Source: Shewanella sp. MBTL60-112-B2
GTDB lineage: Bacteria > Pseudomonadota > Gammaproteobacteria > Enterobacterales > Shewanellaceae
Assembly: GCF_019655055.1 (NCBI RefSeq)
Contig: NZ_BPFA01000008.1
Coordinates: 1 to 64,000, forward strand
DNA: 64,000 bases
Direction of reading: 5' to 3'
Part shown: positions 27,192 through 35,997 of the stretch, piece after piece
Layout: every line of letters starts with the position of its first letter
How positions within the stretch are numbered: position 1 is the stretch's first letter
Translations under genes and position numbers: made by a program
Notes under the pieces: model-generated
What the model saw: the letters and a program-made list of their open reading frames with translations, nothing else
What the model was told of the DNA's origin: nothing
The model's database searches: none

Positions 27192-27812
27192 ATGCCAGAC
27201 TTAACTTTATTAGCGGTATTTCTACCCACCTTCTTCTTTGTATCTATTACCCCAGGCATGTGCATGACGCTTGCTATGACATTAGGGATGAGTATCGGCT
27301 TTCGTCGCACCCTATGGATGATGCTAGGTGAGCTTGTCGGTGTTGCCTTAGTGGCTGTGGCTGCTGTGATGGGCGTTGCCAGCATTATGCTTAATTATCC
27401 TGAGCTATTCTCAGTGCTTAAATGGCTCGGCGGACTTTACCTTTGTTATATTGGTTTCAACATGTGGCGAGCTCGCGGAAAAATGGCCATTGTAGAAGGC
27501 CAGCAAACATCTAGCGTCGGTAATATTGAACTGATCTCTCAAGGTTTTTTCACTGCAATCGCCAACCCTAAAGGCTGGGCGTTTATGGTGTCGCTACTGC
27601 CGCCCTTTATCAGTGTTGAACGCGATGTTGCCCCGCAACTTATCGCCCTTGTCAGTATCATTTTATTTACCGAGTTAATTAGCATGATGGCTTATGCTGC
27701 TGGTGGTAAAAGCTTAAGAATTTTCTTAAGCCGTGGCGATAACATCAAGTGGATGAACCGTATTGCAGGCAGCTTGATGATTGGCGTCGGCGTTTGGCTT
27801 GCCCTAGGCTAA
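27192..27812 (+). CDS. LysE/RhtB-family amino-acid exporter
   Basis: A 206-residue inner-membrane exporter with about six helices. The N-terminus FLPTFFFVSITPGMCMTLAMTLGMSIGFRR is the LysE/RhtB signature, and GFFTAIANPKGWAFMVSLLP marks the second half. The substrate is likely an amino acid such as a homoserine or leucine type, not resolvable here. ATG 27192 has no clear ribosome binding site. Single gene. Confidence 0.88.
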   Translation: MPDLTLLAVFLPTFFFVSITPGMCMTLAMTLGMSIGFRRTLWMMLGELVGVALVAVAAVMGVASIMLNYPELFSVLKWLGGLYLCYIGFNMWRARGKMAIVEGQQTSSVGNIELISQGFFTAIANPKGWAFMVSLLPPFISVERDVAPQLIALVSIILFTELISMMAYAAGGKSLRIFLSRGDNIKWMNRIAGSLMIGVGVWLALG

Positions 27813-27892
27813 GCCTCACACCAACTCCAACCAATCGCATATTAAATTATTGATTAACATAGATTTTAAGCTAACACCAAAGGGTGAACCTA

Positions 27893-28264
27893 ATGAAGTC
27901 ATTAAAGTTTCTGATTTTACTATTAAGTGCGTTATCTTTATCTGCTTGTACCTCGGTCAAACTAACCAACCTGACTCAGGAGCCTATACCTACCAATAGT
28001 AGTCAATCGATAGAAACAGCGATAATTAACGGCTGTAAAGCCAAAGGCTGGACACCAGTCAAAGGCGAAAATAACATCATTGATGCCTACATAACGGTCC
28101 GCTCCCATAAGGCGCATGTCCGAATTAGCTATAACGAGCATTTTTATAATATCGACTATGTTGATAGCACGAATCTAAATTACAACAATGGAGAGATCCA
28201 CCGAAACTATAATAAGTGGGTGCACAAGTTATCTTCTTCAATTCGCCAGCAGCTCAACAATTAA
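27893..28264 (+). CDS. Small lipoprotein of unknown function
   Basis: A 123-residue lipoprotein with lipobox LSAC followed by Thr-Ser. The mature part is one small domain (ETAIINGCKAKGWTP, NIIDAYITVRSHKAHVRISY). No family name can be given. ATG 27893 has AAGGG eight bases upstream. A good terminator follows. Confidence 0.78.
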   Translation: MKSLKFLILLLSALSLSACTSVKLTNLTQEPIPTNSSQSIETAIINGCKAKGWTPVKGENNIIDAYITVRSHKAHVRISYNEHFYNIDYVDSTNLNYNNGEIHRNYNKWVHKLSSSIRQQLNN

Positions 28265-28302
28265 AGCTAATCAATTCAGGCTTTAAACAAGGTCTATAAA
28301 TG

Positions 28303-28329
28303 ATGCCAAGCACAATGCTTGGCATTTTT
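28303..28329 (+). terminator. Terminator after the small lipoprotein
   Basis: A 10-bp stem ATGCCAAGCA / TGCTTGGCAT with loop CAA is followed by TTTT. Confidence 0.92.
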
Positions 28330-28440
28330 ATGCTTATAGGCCTATTTACCTTCGAAGAATTTATTTAGATTAAGTTAGAGCTTTAGTCAACTTTATTGGA
28401 CAGCCCTAGCTAACCGCTTTCCCCTATAGCCATAACAAAA

Positions 28441-28462
28441 CAAGCAAGCAAGCAAGCAAGCA
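28441..28462. repeat. Tetranucleotide repeat (CAAG)5
   Basis: Five CAAG units plus a partial one lie 92 bases before the next start codon. Such simple repeats can vary in length and change promoter spacing; no evidence of that is available here. Confidence 0.85.
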
Positions 28463-28553
28463 CCTACAACCAGCTAGACACATGTCTTGAAACTCACAGC
28501 TAAACACCTGTATACTTACCTACAGTTACCTGCAATCTTGAGAAACCAGCAAC

Positions 28554-28883
28554 ATGTGTAAATTATTTAACCTAAGTTTAGTGCAAGCTATAACTCGTTT
28601 AATGCTTGCTGCAGGCTTACTTGCCTCAATAAGTTCCTTCGCCATGACGGTTGAGGGCAAAAAAGTATCAGTCAATGCAAACAGTTCATCTGTCTATGTC
28701 GCAGCCTACATGGCTCCTGTTCTTTGCCCTAAAGGTGGAGTGAATCTAACAGCCATTGGTGAGTATGCCGTTGATATTGTATCCCTATACTGCCTAAACG
28801 ATGCACAAGTAGATAGGCTGATTGAAGGGTTGAAGGCAGCTAAAGCTGAATCAGTAAAACTCAGATCCCTATCCAAACCTTAA
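28554..28883 (+). CDS. Small secreted hypothetical protein
   Basis: A 109-residue protein with a signal-like N-terminus ending around SSFA|MT. The mature part has two Cys about 20 residues apart (VLCPKGG and SLYCLND), which could form a disulfide. No family recognised. The ribosome binding site before ATG 28554 is weak. It is the first of four short co-directional unknown genes. Confidence 0.6.
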   Translation: MCKLFNLSLVQAITRLMLAAGLLASISSFAMTVEGKKVSVNANSSSVYVAAYMAPVLCPKGGVNLTAIGEYAVDIVSLYCLNDAQVDRLIEGLKAAKAESVKLRSLSKP

Positions 28884-28974
28884 TAAACCCGTGTTGTGTC
28901 AACTTAAAATCCTGAGCGGTTACTCAGTTAACTGGTATGTCTGATAACAGCAGATATAAGCAATCAAGGCCAAT

Positions 28975-29262
28975 ATGAATAGTATCGTTACTCTTAAAGC
29001 AAACCTAGCAAGCGCATTAAACAAGCAACGTTTAGCCGAGGAACGGCAGCAAACTTTAAACAGGTTTAATCGTTTATTAGATCACTCGTTAAATAATGCC
29101 AACGCACAAGTCACTGCAGCTAGAACAGCATTGGCTGCAGTAACACATAAAGACAAAGCTGAGGATGCAAGCCTGTACGACACACTTTGCTCTGGTAATT
29201 ATGCCGATACCAGCTTCCTCAAGGCGACAGCTGCAGTTATTGGTCGAGCCGTTGTCAGATAA
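28975..29262 (+). CDS. Small Ala-rich helical hypothetical protein
   Basis: A 95-residue protein, soluble and largely helical, possibly coiled-coil over about residues 10-60 (KQRLAEERQQTLNRFNRLLD). No family recognised. ATG 28975 has AAGG upstream. It belongs to the cluster of short unknown genes at 28554-30017. Confidence 0.6.
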   Translation: MNSIVTLKANLASALNKQRLAEERQQTLNRFNRLLDHSLNNANAQVTAARTALAAVTHKDKAEDASLYDTLCSGNYADTSFLKATAAVIGRAVVR

Positions 29263-29363
29263 TGATTAAGCCTTCATTAATAGCATTAAATCAACAAGGT
29301 GATTTTGTAGCATGACTGTTTAAAAACATCGTCCTACGACCAACTCGACTTCAAGGATTAACA

Positions 29364-29702
29364 ATGAACTACCTAGTTAACAATAAAGGAAATCGTGACC
29401 ATGTTGGTATTTATGGTGAGGGGGCAATCTTTGACCTTCAACCACATCAGCATGGCTACGTAGACTTAGAGCAAGCAAAAATAGGCGACTCGGTATTTGT
29501 TATTAATAAAAAGCGAATGCTTGAATTTAAATATGAAATAACCGCCATAAAAACAAGCGCCAATGGCATCGTTCTATTTGGCAATCAGGTCGCTAACCCT
29601 AATATTTTTTATCCATTACTCATTGAAGATAAAAATATCCAGTCACCCAAGATCAAAAATTACATGATACTACGTGGTTTTAACGCCGTAGCCTTCAACT
29701 AA
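29364..29702 (+). CDS. Hypothetical protein, beta-rich
   Basis: A 112-residue soluble protein with no membrane segment and no recognised family. Segments such as KIGDSVFVINKKRMLEFKYEITAI suggest a small beta barrel, perhaps PUA or EVE-like, but this is a guess from pattern only. ATG 29364 has AAGGA upstream. Confidence 0.6.
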   Translation: MNYLVNNKGNRDHVGIYGEGAIFDLQPHQHGYVDLEQAKIGDSVFVINKKRMLEFKYEITAIKTSANGIVLFGNQVANPNIFYPLLIEDKNIQSPKIKNYMILRGFNAVAFN

Positions 29703-29732
29703 CCTACTTGTAACCGATTAAAGGACGAATGC

Positions 29733-30017
29733 ATGATGTATCAGACATATGTAATCACCTCAATGACCACAGGTACAGCACTAGTCAACTGTAATATAGG
29801 TCATGAAGGGATGAGCAATAGGCAATATCTAGCCGAAGTGATGAGTTGGAAGCGATCGGCTGAATTTAAGCGAGAGCGAGATAAGCTATTGAGCTCTATT
29901 GATTGTATCTACTCAGTTCACCCAATTGAGGATGCGGCAGGCTTTAATACATTAATTAATACCTTGAAAGAAATTGGTTTCACTATGATAGGCAAACCAA
30001 GATTCAAGAAGGGATAG
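29733..30017 (+). CDS. Hypothetical protein
   Basis: A 94-residue basic soluble protein (WKRSAEFKRERDKLLSSIDC) with no recognised family. ATG 29733 has AAAGGA upstream. It starts 31 bases after the previous stop codon, so the two are probably co-transcribed. Confidence 0.6.
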   Translation: MMYQTYVITSMTTGTALVNCNIGHEGMSNRQYLAEVMSWKRSAEFKRERDKLLSSIDCIYSVHPIEDAAGFNTLINTLKEIGFTMIGKPRFKKG

Positions 30018-30077
30018 CCAAATCATAAGCAAATAGAAAAGTTATTGGCATATATAGTTTATAAAAACAGAGCCTAC

Positions 30078-31469
30078 TTAGTCTCTGTTCTTATATGGCA
30101 GCTTAGACTTTAACTGCTGCATATAGGTTTTAATGTTATCAGCTTCTTGAAGCGTGAAGCTCTGTATCGCTAACCTAAATTCACTATGTGCAATCTCATG
30201 ATTGGAATACGTCTCTATCGGCTCAAAGCCTCTAGGTACCTTGTGTTCACCCTGCGCCCCCGCATCAAACACCTTTAGCCCATTGGCGATACAATACTCG
30301 ATACCTTGGTAATAACAGGCTTCAAAATGTAAGCCATCTATCTCTGTCAATGCCCCCCAGTAACGTCCAAATAGATGTGTCGCAGATTTAAAATACAGCG
30401 CCGAGGCTATGATCTGCTCATTTAGATCACGCACGAGCAGCAAGACTATTGACTCCGACATGCTCTCACCCAACGTTTGGAAGAAGGCCAAATTTAGATA
30501 ACCATAGTGACCAGAACGTTTGGCATAGGTTTGTTGGTAACAGGCAGAGAAAATTTGCCATAGCTCAGCAGTAACATCAGCGCCCTCTACAAATTCAAAG
30601 GACAAATTAACCCGTTGCACCTTTTGTCTTTCTTTGTTTATGTCCTTACGTTTTCTTGAAGTCAACGCAGACAAAAAGGCTTGAAAATCACTATAGTCTC
30701 GATTGAACCAGTGAAACTGCGTCCCTAATCGTTGCATATTGGCTTGTCTGGAAAAATCATCACATTGAGTTTTAGGTAGAAACAAACAGTGCCAACCTGA
30801 AAAGCCATATTCGGTCAAACATCGGTTTAAAGTTTGGCCCACTAACTGCCAAAGTGTTTGCTGTATTTCAGAAGGTAAATCTGCAGGCATACCTAAACGC
30901 ATACCTGTTACCGGAGTAAAAGGAATGGAGCTAACCAGTTTAGGATAATAAGCGAGTTGATGACGCTCATAAGCGTCCGCCCAGGCCCAATCAAATACAT
31001 ACTCACCGTATGAATGCGCTTTGATATACATGGGCATCACCGCAATAACAGCCTCAGTCTCATTTGCTCTGCCTCGGATCACGATATGCAGAGGAGTCCA
31101 GCCTGTTTCCCGGCAAACAGATTTGCTCGACTCCAGTGCGGCTAAGAACTCATAACGGTTAAATGGATTGTTGTCATGCATTAATGCATTCCAGCTATCC
31201 GCTGAAACTTTATCTATCGCATCGACAAGTTCAACCTCATAAAGGGCTGAGGCATTTGCTTCACTACTGCTTGGTGCAATACTGTTTTTCTCAATACTGT
31301 TTTTCTCAATACTGTTTTTCTCAATACTGTTTTTCTCAATACTGTTTTGCTCAAAGCCGCTGTTTTCAGAACAGTTTGCTTCGACGCGACCCTTTTCATC
31401 ACTATTGTGATTAACATCGCTATGCTCTGTATGACTATGCTCTGTAAGATTAGCCTTGTTCCCTTTCAC
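30078..31469 (-). CDS. FemAB-like / GNAT-fold acyltransferase family protein (DUF482)
   Basis: A protein of about 463 residues. From about residue 75 onward it matches the FemAB_like (peptidogalycan biosynthesis) family: SADSWNALMHDNNPFNRYEF, then HLFGRYWGALTEIDGLHFEACYYQGI, then FDAGAQGEHKVPRGFEP. The first 70 residues are an unrelated low-complexity leader with five 15-bp DNA repeats encoding Ser-Ile-Glu-Lys-Asn units. The start is GTG 31469 with AAGG upstream; no ATG precedes the conserved domain. The acyl donor and acceptor are unknown. Confidence 0.82.
   Translation of the reverse strand: MKGNKANLTEHSHTEHSDVNHNSDEKGRVEANCSENSGFEQNSIEKNSIEKNSIEKNSIEKNSIAPSSSEANASALYEVELVDAIDKVSADSWNALMHDNNPFNRYEFLAALESSKSVCRETGWTPLHIVIRGRANETEAVIAVMPMYIKAHSYGEYVFDWAWADAYERHQLAYYPKLVSSIPFTPVTGMRLGMPADLPSEIQQTLWQLVGQTLNRCLTEYGFSGWHCLFLPKTQCDDFSRQANMQRLGTQFHWFNRDYSDFQAFLSALTSRKRKDINKERQKVQRVNLSFEFVEGADVTAELWQIFSACYQQTYAKRSGHYGYLNLAFFQTLGESMSESIVLLLVRDLNEQIIASALYFKSATHLFGRYWGALTEIDGLHFEACYYQGIEYCIANGLKVFDAGAQGEHKVPRGFEPIETYSNHEIAHSEFRLAIQSFTLQEADNIKTYMQQLKSKLPYKNRD
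31276..31350. repeat. Five 15-bp tandem repeats inside the FemAB-like gene
   Basis: The unit TCAATACTGTTTTTC occurs five times with single-base changes in the outer copies. The period of 15 keeps the frame and adds five residues per copy, so copy-number change would alter only leader length. Confidence 0.93.
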
Positions 31470-31644
31470 CCTATCACCTTCACCTTCAACTTTATATTTT
31501 CGTAACCGCCCAGAGGATCGGCTGACTCAGAATAGCTTTTTACGCATGTAGAACCAGATAACTTAATCAAACTTAATCAAGTCAAACTCACCAGTTAAAG
31601 CCGATCCTTGCATTTAGCTTAGATAAACGTCACATTGCATTTAC

Positions 31645-31710
31645 TAGATAGAAAATCACAATACTTTAGATAGAAAATCACAATACTTTAGATAGATAAC
31701 CACAATAATA
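31645..31710. repeat. Three 22-bp tandem repeats upstream of ggt
   Basis: Copies at 31645-31666, 31667-31688 and 31689-31710. The first two are identical and the third is diverged. They lie 86-151 bases before the ggt start, in the divergent spacer 31470-31795, which holds no gene. Confidence 0.9.
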
Positions 31711-31795
31711 TAACCATCTATCTGCAAACTATAACAATAAAGCTATTAAGGCTTGGCCATAACGATAGCGAAAACGATAATACAAAGGATTTAAA

Positions 31796-33640
31796 ATGCG
31801 CGCTTTAAAGACTCTCTTGTCTAAATCTAGGTCTAAATATAAGTCTGATCCGCTTAAACCTCATTCATATAAATCTCATTTATATAAGCCTGATCCCTTT
31901 AAAGCATTGGCCTTCACCATTTCAATGGCAATTCCCTTAACCACGCTCACCATTACAGCAAGTGTGCCGCTGCAGGTTCAAGCCAAAGAAAGCTCTATTT
32001 ATAGCCATATCGCCACCGCTCAACCTATCTGGGCTAAGCATGGCATGGTGTCGAGTCAAGAAGCACTCGCGACACAGGTTGGTGTAGAAATTTTAAAACA
32101 AGGTGGTAATGCGGTCGATGCGGCTGTCGCAGTAGGCTTTAGTCTAGCGGTTACCCTACCACGTGCTGGTAATATTGGAGGCGGCGGCTTTATGCTGGTC
32201 CACCTCAGCGATTCTAACAAGACCATTGCCATTGATTATCGCGAAATGGCGCCCTCCTCGGCTCATAGAGATATATTCCTTAATGAAAACGGTGATGCCG
32301 ATAATAAGCTGAGTCGTGAGCACGGCTTAGCTGTTGGCGTACCCGGCACTGTGATGGGAATGGAAATTGCGCTTGAAAAATATGGCACCATGACCATGAA
32401 ACAAGTGACTAGCGCCGCGATTAAGATGGCTAAAGAAGGTATTATCGTAACCCCCGACCTACAGGCATCATTATCGGGACTTAAAAGACGCATCGCCCAA
32501 TGGCCAAGCTCTGCCGAAATATTTTACAAGCCAGATGGTAGTGATTTCCAAAGTGGTGAGTTATTAAAACAACCCGAGCTGGCTCACTCCCTGTCACTTA
32601 TCGCAAAATCTGGTAGCGAAGGCTTTTACCAAGGTGAGACTGCACAGAAGCTAGTCAATGCGATCCAAGAAGCTGGTGGGATCATGACTTTAGCCGATCT
32701 TAAAAACTATAAGGTGGTTGAGCGAGAGCCTGTGGTGGGTGAATATCGGGGCTATCAAGTTGTTTCTATGCCGCCACCATCATCAGGCGGCATACATATT
32801 ATCGAAATGCTTAATATGCTTGAGGGTTACCCAATAAAGGAGCTCGGTCACAACACCGCAGCGACCTTGCATTTGATGACGGAAGCTATGAAACGCGCCT
32901 ATGCTGATCGCAGCGAATACCTAGGCGATCCAGACTTTTATGATGTGCCAGTTAAAGCACTGCTCAGTAAAGATTACGCAAAGCAACTCGCCAAACAAAT
33001 TTCCCCTAACAAGGCCACGCCAAGCAGTGAAATTAAACCAGGCAAACTTGCCCCTTTCGAGAGCAATCAAACCACTCATTACTCGGTGGTTGATAAATGG
33101 GGTAACGCCGTTTCTAATACCTACACCCTAAACTTTAGTTATGGCTCAGGGCTTGTGGCAAAAGGCACCGGCATTTTACTCAATAATGAGATGGATGACT
33201 TTTCAGCAAAACCAGGAACCCCAAATGGTTACGGCTTGGTGGGCGGCGAAGCCAATGCCGTACAAGGTAACAAGCGACCATTAAGTTCTATGAGCCCTAC
33301 GATTGTAATGAAAGACGGTAAGCCGTTTATTGTCACAGGCAGCCCCGGTGGCTCGCGTATTATCACCACCACCATGCAGATCATCATGAACGTGATTGAC
33401 CATGACTTAAATATTGCCGAAGCAACTTATGCGCCTCGGGTACATCATCAATGGCTACCAGACGTACTGCGTGTTGAGCATACGCTGAACCGCGATACCC
33501 AAAGCTTACTCAAAGCTAAAGGCCACGAGGTGAAGGTGAATAATGCCATCGGTTCGACCCAATCGATTATGGTGACTGAGCAAGGCATTTTCGGCTCCAG
33601 TGATCCACGCCGTGCCGGCAGCGAAACAGCAGGCTACTAA
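31796..33640 (+). CDS. ggt: Gamma-glutamyltransferase
   Basis: Periplasmic enzyme that cleaves glutathione and other gamma-glutamyl compounds, made as a self-cleaving precursor. The mature N-terminal nucleophile is Thr426 in SNQTTHYSVVDKWGNA, followed by LLNNEMDDFSAKPG and RPLSSMSPTIV. The large subunit has GGNAVDAAVAVGF and GNIGGGGFM. The signal sequence is unusual: a basic leader of about 36 residues, containing a 15-codon duplication (31838-31858 and 31883-31903), precedes the hydrophobic core. ATG 31796 has AAAGGA upstream. Confidence 0.94.
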   Translation: MRALKTLLSKSRSKYKSDPLKPHSYKSHLYKPDPFKALAFTISMAIPLTTLTITASVPLQVQAKESSIYSHIATAQPIWAKHGMVSSQEALATQVGVEILKQGGNAVDAAVAVGFSLAVTLPRAGNIGGGGFMLVHLSDSNKTIAIDYREMAPSSAHRDIFLNENGDADNKLSREHGLAVGVPGTVMGMEIALEKYGTMTMKQVTSAAIKMAKEGIIVTPDLQASLSGLKRRIAQWPSSAEIFYKPDGSDFQSGELLKQPELAHSLSLIAKSGSEGFYQGETAQKLVNAIQEAGGIMTLADLKNYKVVEREPVVGEYRGYQVVSMPPPSSGGIHIIEMLNMLEGYPIKELGHNTAATLHLMTEAMKRAYADRSEYLGDPDFYDVPVKALLSKDYAKQLAKQISPNKATPSSEIKPGKLAPFESNQTTHYSVVDKWGNAVSNTYTLNFSYGSGLVAKGTGILLNNEMDDFSAKPGTPNGYGLVGGEANAVQGNKRPLSSMSPTIVMKDGKPFIVTGSPGGSRIITTTMQIIMNVIDHDLNIAEATYAPRVHHQWLPDVLRVEHTLNRDTQSLLKAKGHEVKVNNAIGSTQSIMVTEQGIFGSSDPRRAGSETAGY

Positions 33641-33708
33641 AGCCAATGAGTTAAGATTACAGAGGTTTAAACGGCCTGTATAAACGACTTATCACTTTCT
33701 ATCCCCTA

Positions 33709-33744
33709 GCCCCTTTGATTTCGCATCGAAGGGGCGATTTTATT
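33709..33744 (+). terminator. Terminator after ggt
   Basis: An imperfect stem, GCCCCTTTGAT with ATCGAAGGGGC, is followed by GATTTTATTT. Confidence 0.82.
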
Positions 33745-33763
33745 TATACGGCGTAACTGTTTC

Positions 33764-33814
33764 AGCCGTAACAGTTTAAGTTAGCCGTAACAGTTTAAGT
33801 TGAGCCGTAACAAG
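33764..33814. repeat. About 2.5 copies of a 19-20-bp tandem repeat
   Basis: AGCCGTAACAGTTTAAGTT begins at 33764 and 33783, and a partial copy begins at 33803. It lies in the spacer before the nucleoside hydrolase gene. Confidence 0.85.
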
Positions 33815-33922
33815 ATAATCAGTTAAACAATTTAAAATTGCGATTGCTTAGTCACAGTATTAGCAACTTGAACTCTCTAGGATAGACAAAAATAAAATCA
33901 ACTTTTTTGCACGGAGCTTTCG

Positions 33923-34876
33923 ATGACACAAGTACCCTACAGCGCTAAACCGATTATTTTAGACTGCGATCCTGGCCATGATGACGCGATTTCATTAATC
34001 CTTGCCATGAGCAGTAAAGCGCTTAATCCATTAGCCGTGACCACTAGTGCTGGTAATCAAACACCCGACAAAACATTAAACAACGCGCTGCGTATTTTAA
34101 CTCTACTCGAACGTCACGATATTCCTGTGGCTGCGGGCGCTCCTAAGCCCTTAGCACGTGAGCTTATTATTGCCGACAACGTTCATGGTGAGAGTGGCCT
34201 CGATGGTCCTAAGCTCCCCGACCCCGCTTTTGAGTCAGTATCAATTTCAGCCATCGAGCTAATGGCACAAAAAATCCGTGAAAGCGATGAAGCCGTCACT
34301 CTTGTGCCTTCCGGGCCATTGACTAATATTGCGCTATTTCTAGCGACCTACCCTGAGCTTCACAGTAAAGTTGAGCGTATTGTGTTGATGGGCGGCGCGG
34401 CTGAAGCGGGTAACTGGACTCCTGCAGCTGAATTCAATATTTTTGTTGACCCAGAAGCTGCCGACATGGTGTTTAAGTCAGGTATTGCTATCACCATGTG
34501 TGGCCTAGATATTACTCATCAGGCGCAGATCATGGATGAAGATATTGAACGTATCCGCGTTATTCCAAACCCTGTTGCTAAATGCGTCGCCGAGTTGCTG
34601 GATTTCTTTATGATCTACCACAGAGATCCTAAGTGGGGTTTTGAAGGCGCGCCGCTGCACGACCCTTGCACCATCGCTTGGCTACTCAAGCCTGAGCTAT
34701 TTACCTCTTATGATTGCTGGGTGGGCGTTGAAACCAAAGGCGAATACACTCAAGGCATGACAGTGGTTGACCGTTATCAACTCACCAATAACCCTCATAA
34801 CACGCAAGTATTGTGCAAGTTAGATAGACAAGGCTTTGTCGACTTAATCGTTGAATGTTTAGAAGCTTACAACTAG
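33923..34876 (+). CDS. Inosine-uridine preferring nucleoside hydrolase
   Basis: Hydrolyses ribonucleosides to base and ribose in the cytoplasm. The calcium-binding N-terminal motif DCDPGHDDA (Asp14, Asp16, Asp20, Asp21), the ring segment [19 protein letters not shown] and the C-terminal HDPCTIAW identify the family. The length of 317 fits RihA/RihB-type enzymes. ATG 33923 has GGAG upstream. It borders the accessory region starting at 34880. The preferred base is not resolvable. Confidence 0.93.
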   Translation: MTQVPYSAKPIILDCDPGHDDAISLILAMSSKALNPLAVTTSAGNQTPDKTLNNALRILTLLERHDIPVAAGAPKPLARELIIADNVHGESGLDGPKLPDPAFESVSISAIELMAQKIRESDEAVTLVPSGPLTNIALFLATYPELHSKVERIVLMGGAAEAGNWTPAAEFNIFVDPEAADMVFKSGIAITMCGLDITHQAQIMDEDIERIRVIPNPVAKCVAELLDFFMIYHRDPKWGFEGAPLHDPCTIAWLLKPELFTSYDCWVGVETKGEYTQGMTVVDRYQLTNNPHNTQVLCKLDRQGFVDLIVECLEAYN

Positions 34877-34880
34877 TTGG

Positions 34881-35193
34881 TTAGCCTTCGAATGAAGGCT
34901 GATTACATTTTCTTTGAGCTGTAGCTACGGGGAAGTGTGTACTGCATTTTAGCTTCATGGCTATCAATCGCCTGCAGCGGGCGTATGTGCAGACACAGCT
35001 GCGAGACGCTGCACTGCTTTATGAAAGAAAGGATCCCTGTAAGCTCTGCGATGACATCTGATGTTAACGGATTCACAAATACCGCGGTGACATGGTCAAT
35101 GTTGTTCCCTACATCATAATGACATTTCCCATATCCCTATGGGGCAGATGTCATAGAACGGCCCTGTCATCGAAGCCCGCTGCCGTATCTGCA
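34881..35193. repeat. Composite structured repeat, copy 1
   Basis: Shares three blocks with copy 2. A hairpin block AGCCTT..AAGGCT (34883-34900) is followed by GATTACATTTT and may also end the nucleoside hydrolase transcript. A middle block (34951-34996) contains GCAGCGGGC. An end block (35163-35193) contains the inverse GCCCGCTGC. The interior (about 34997-35162) differs from copy 2 and holds its own inverted repeats, for example ATGACATCTG with CAGATGTCAT and CCCATA with TATGGG. Confidence 0.75.
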
Positions 35194-35271
35194 CTTGATA
35201 ATTTGAGTAATTATGAGGTTGTGGAGTTTGGGTTTCTAACTCGGAAATGCCCCAAAGTGAGTTAGCCTTAA

Positions 35272-35478
35272 AATGAAGGCTGATTACATTTTGGGGTAGC
35301 GCTATCTGTTAGCGAGTTTTGAGTAGCAGCTTCATGGTTATCCATCGCCTCCAGCGGGGTATGTGCGGACACTGCTGAAGCACGGTGAGTAAAGCGAAGC
35401 TTTGTGCCTCTTGTTCGAAAGCTTGATAGCTTCGTTATCTCTCACCCTGTCATCGAAGCCCGCAGCCCTATCTACAGT
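35272..35478. repeat. Composite structured repeat, copy 2
   Basis: The same three blocks as copy 1 (35274-35301, 35328-35372, 35445-35477) enclose a different interior. The interior has GGTGAG...CTCACC and GAAGCTTT/AAAGCTT dyads. The first hairpin is enclosed by a further CCCCAAA...TTTGGGG pair. No coding potential seen. Confidence 0.75.
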
Positions 35479-35967
35479 GGATTCTACAGTGGATAATTGA
35501 TGTTCTCATTAGACGTCAGGTTTGGCTGATTAGAAGTGGTGTCAGTCCTGTTTTGTCAGGCTATTTACGAGGCTATGTGAAGACTACAGCTTAGTAATCG
35601 AATATCGTGACTAACAGAAAAAAGCACGAGAATGTGTCATTTTCGCCTCTCACAAAAAAAACTGTACTTTTATACAGTATTATCTGCATTTGTGAGAATG
35701 CAGGCGCACATTGTCTGGAATGACAGAGACTCAACTGTTGTAAATTTGTTAAATGCATTGTAAATTCAGCAGCATAATATAGGGGGCGTTTTCGTCGCAG
35801 GCATGTAAAACGAGCAAAGTGCGCTCGCGTGCTTTTACCAAAGGTGTATTGGATACAATTTTTGATGATGAAAATCAATACATTGTTATTATTTTAGTTT
35901 TACTGAATTATATCGTGCGCGTTTTTTCAGCACGTATCGGAAAAACGCGCCAGCGTCATATAAAAAT
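35479..35967. other. Non-coding left flank of the cassette array, with an att-like inverted repeat
   Basis: No convincing gene and no integrase remnant recognised. At 35908-35963 an imperfect inverted repeat has outer TTATAT/ATATAA arms, inner arms GCGCGTTTTT (35917-35926) and AAAAACGCGC (35941-35950), and a 14-base loop. A cassette-type boundary word GTTAGCT follows at 35968-35974. Confidence 0.5.
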
Positions 35968-35997
35968 GTTAGCTCTCTTTCGTAAATTGGAAATTAT

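Noticed and set aside
28884..29732. Spacers between the four orphan small genes, checked as attC sites
   Set aside because: No TAACAA / GCGTTA boxes or paired arms, unlike the sites at 36.7-38.1 kb.
31214..31417. 67-codon frame over the 15-bp repeats
   Set aside because: Shadow of the FemAB-like gene; the repeat period keeps all frames open.
34937..35119. 60-codon plus-strand frame inside composite repeat copy 1
   Set aside because: Lies in a structured non-coding repeat and is not conserved in copy 2.
35591..35878. 95-codon minus-strand frame in the left flank of the cassette array
   Set aside because: Atypical composition (Phe, Cys, Arg-rich), no ribosome binding site, no resemblance to an integrase or other family.
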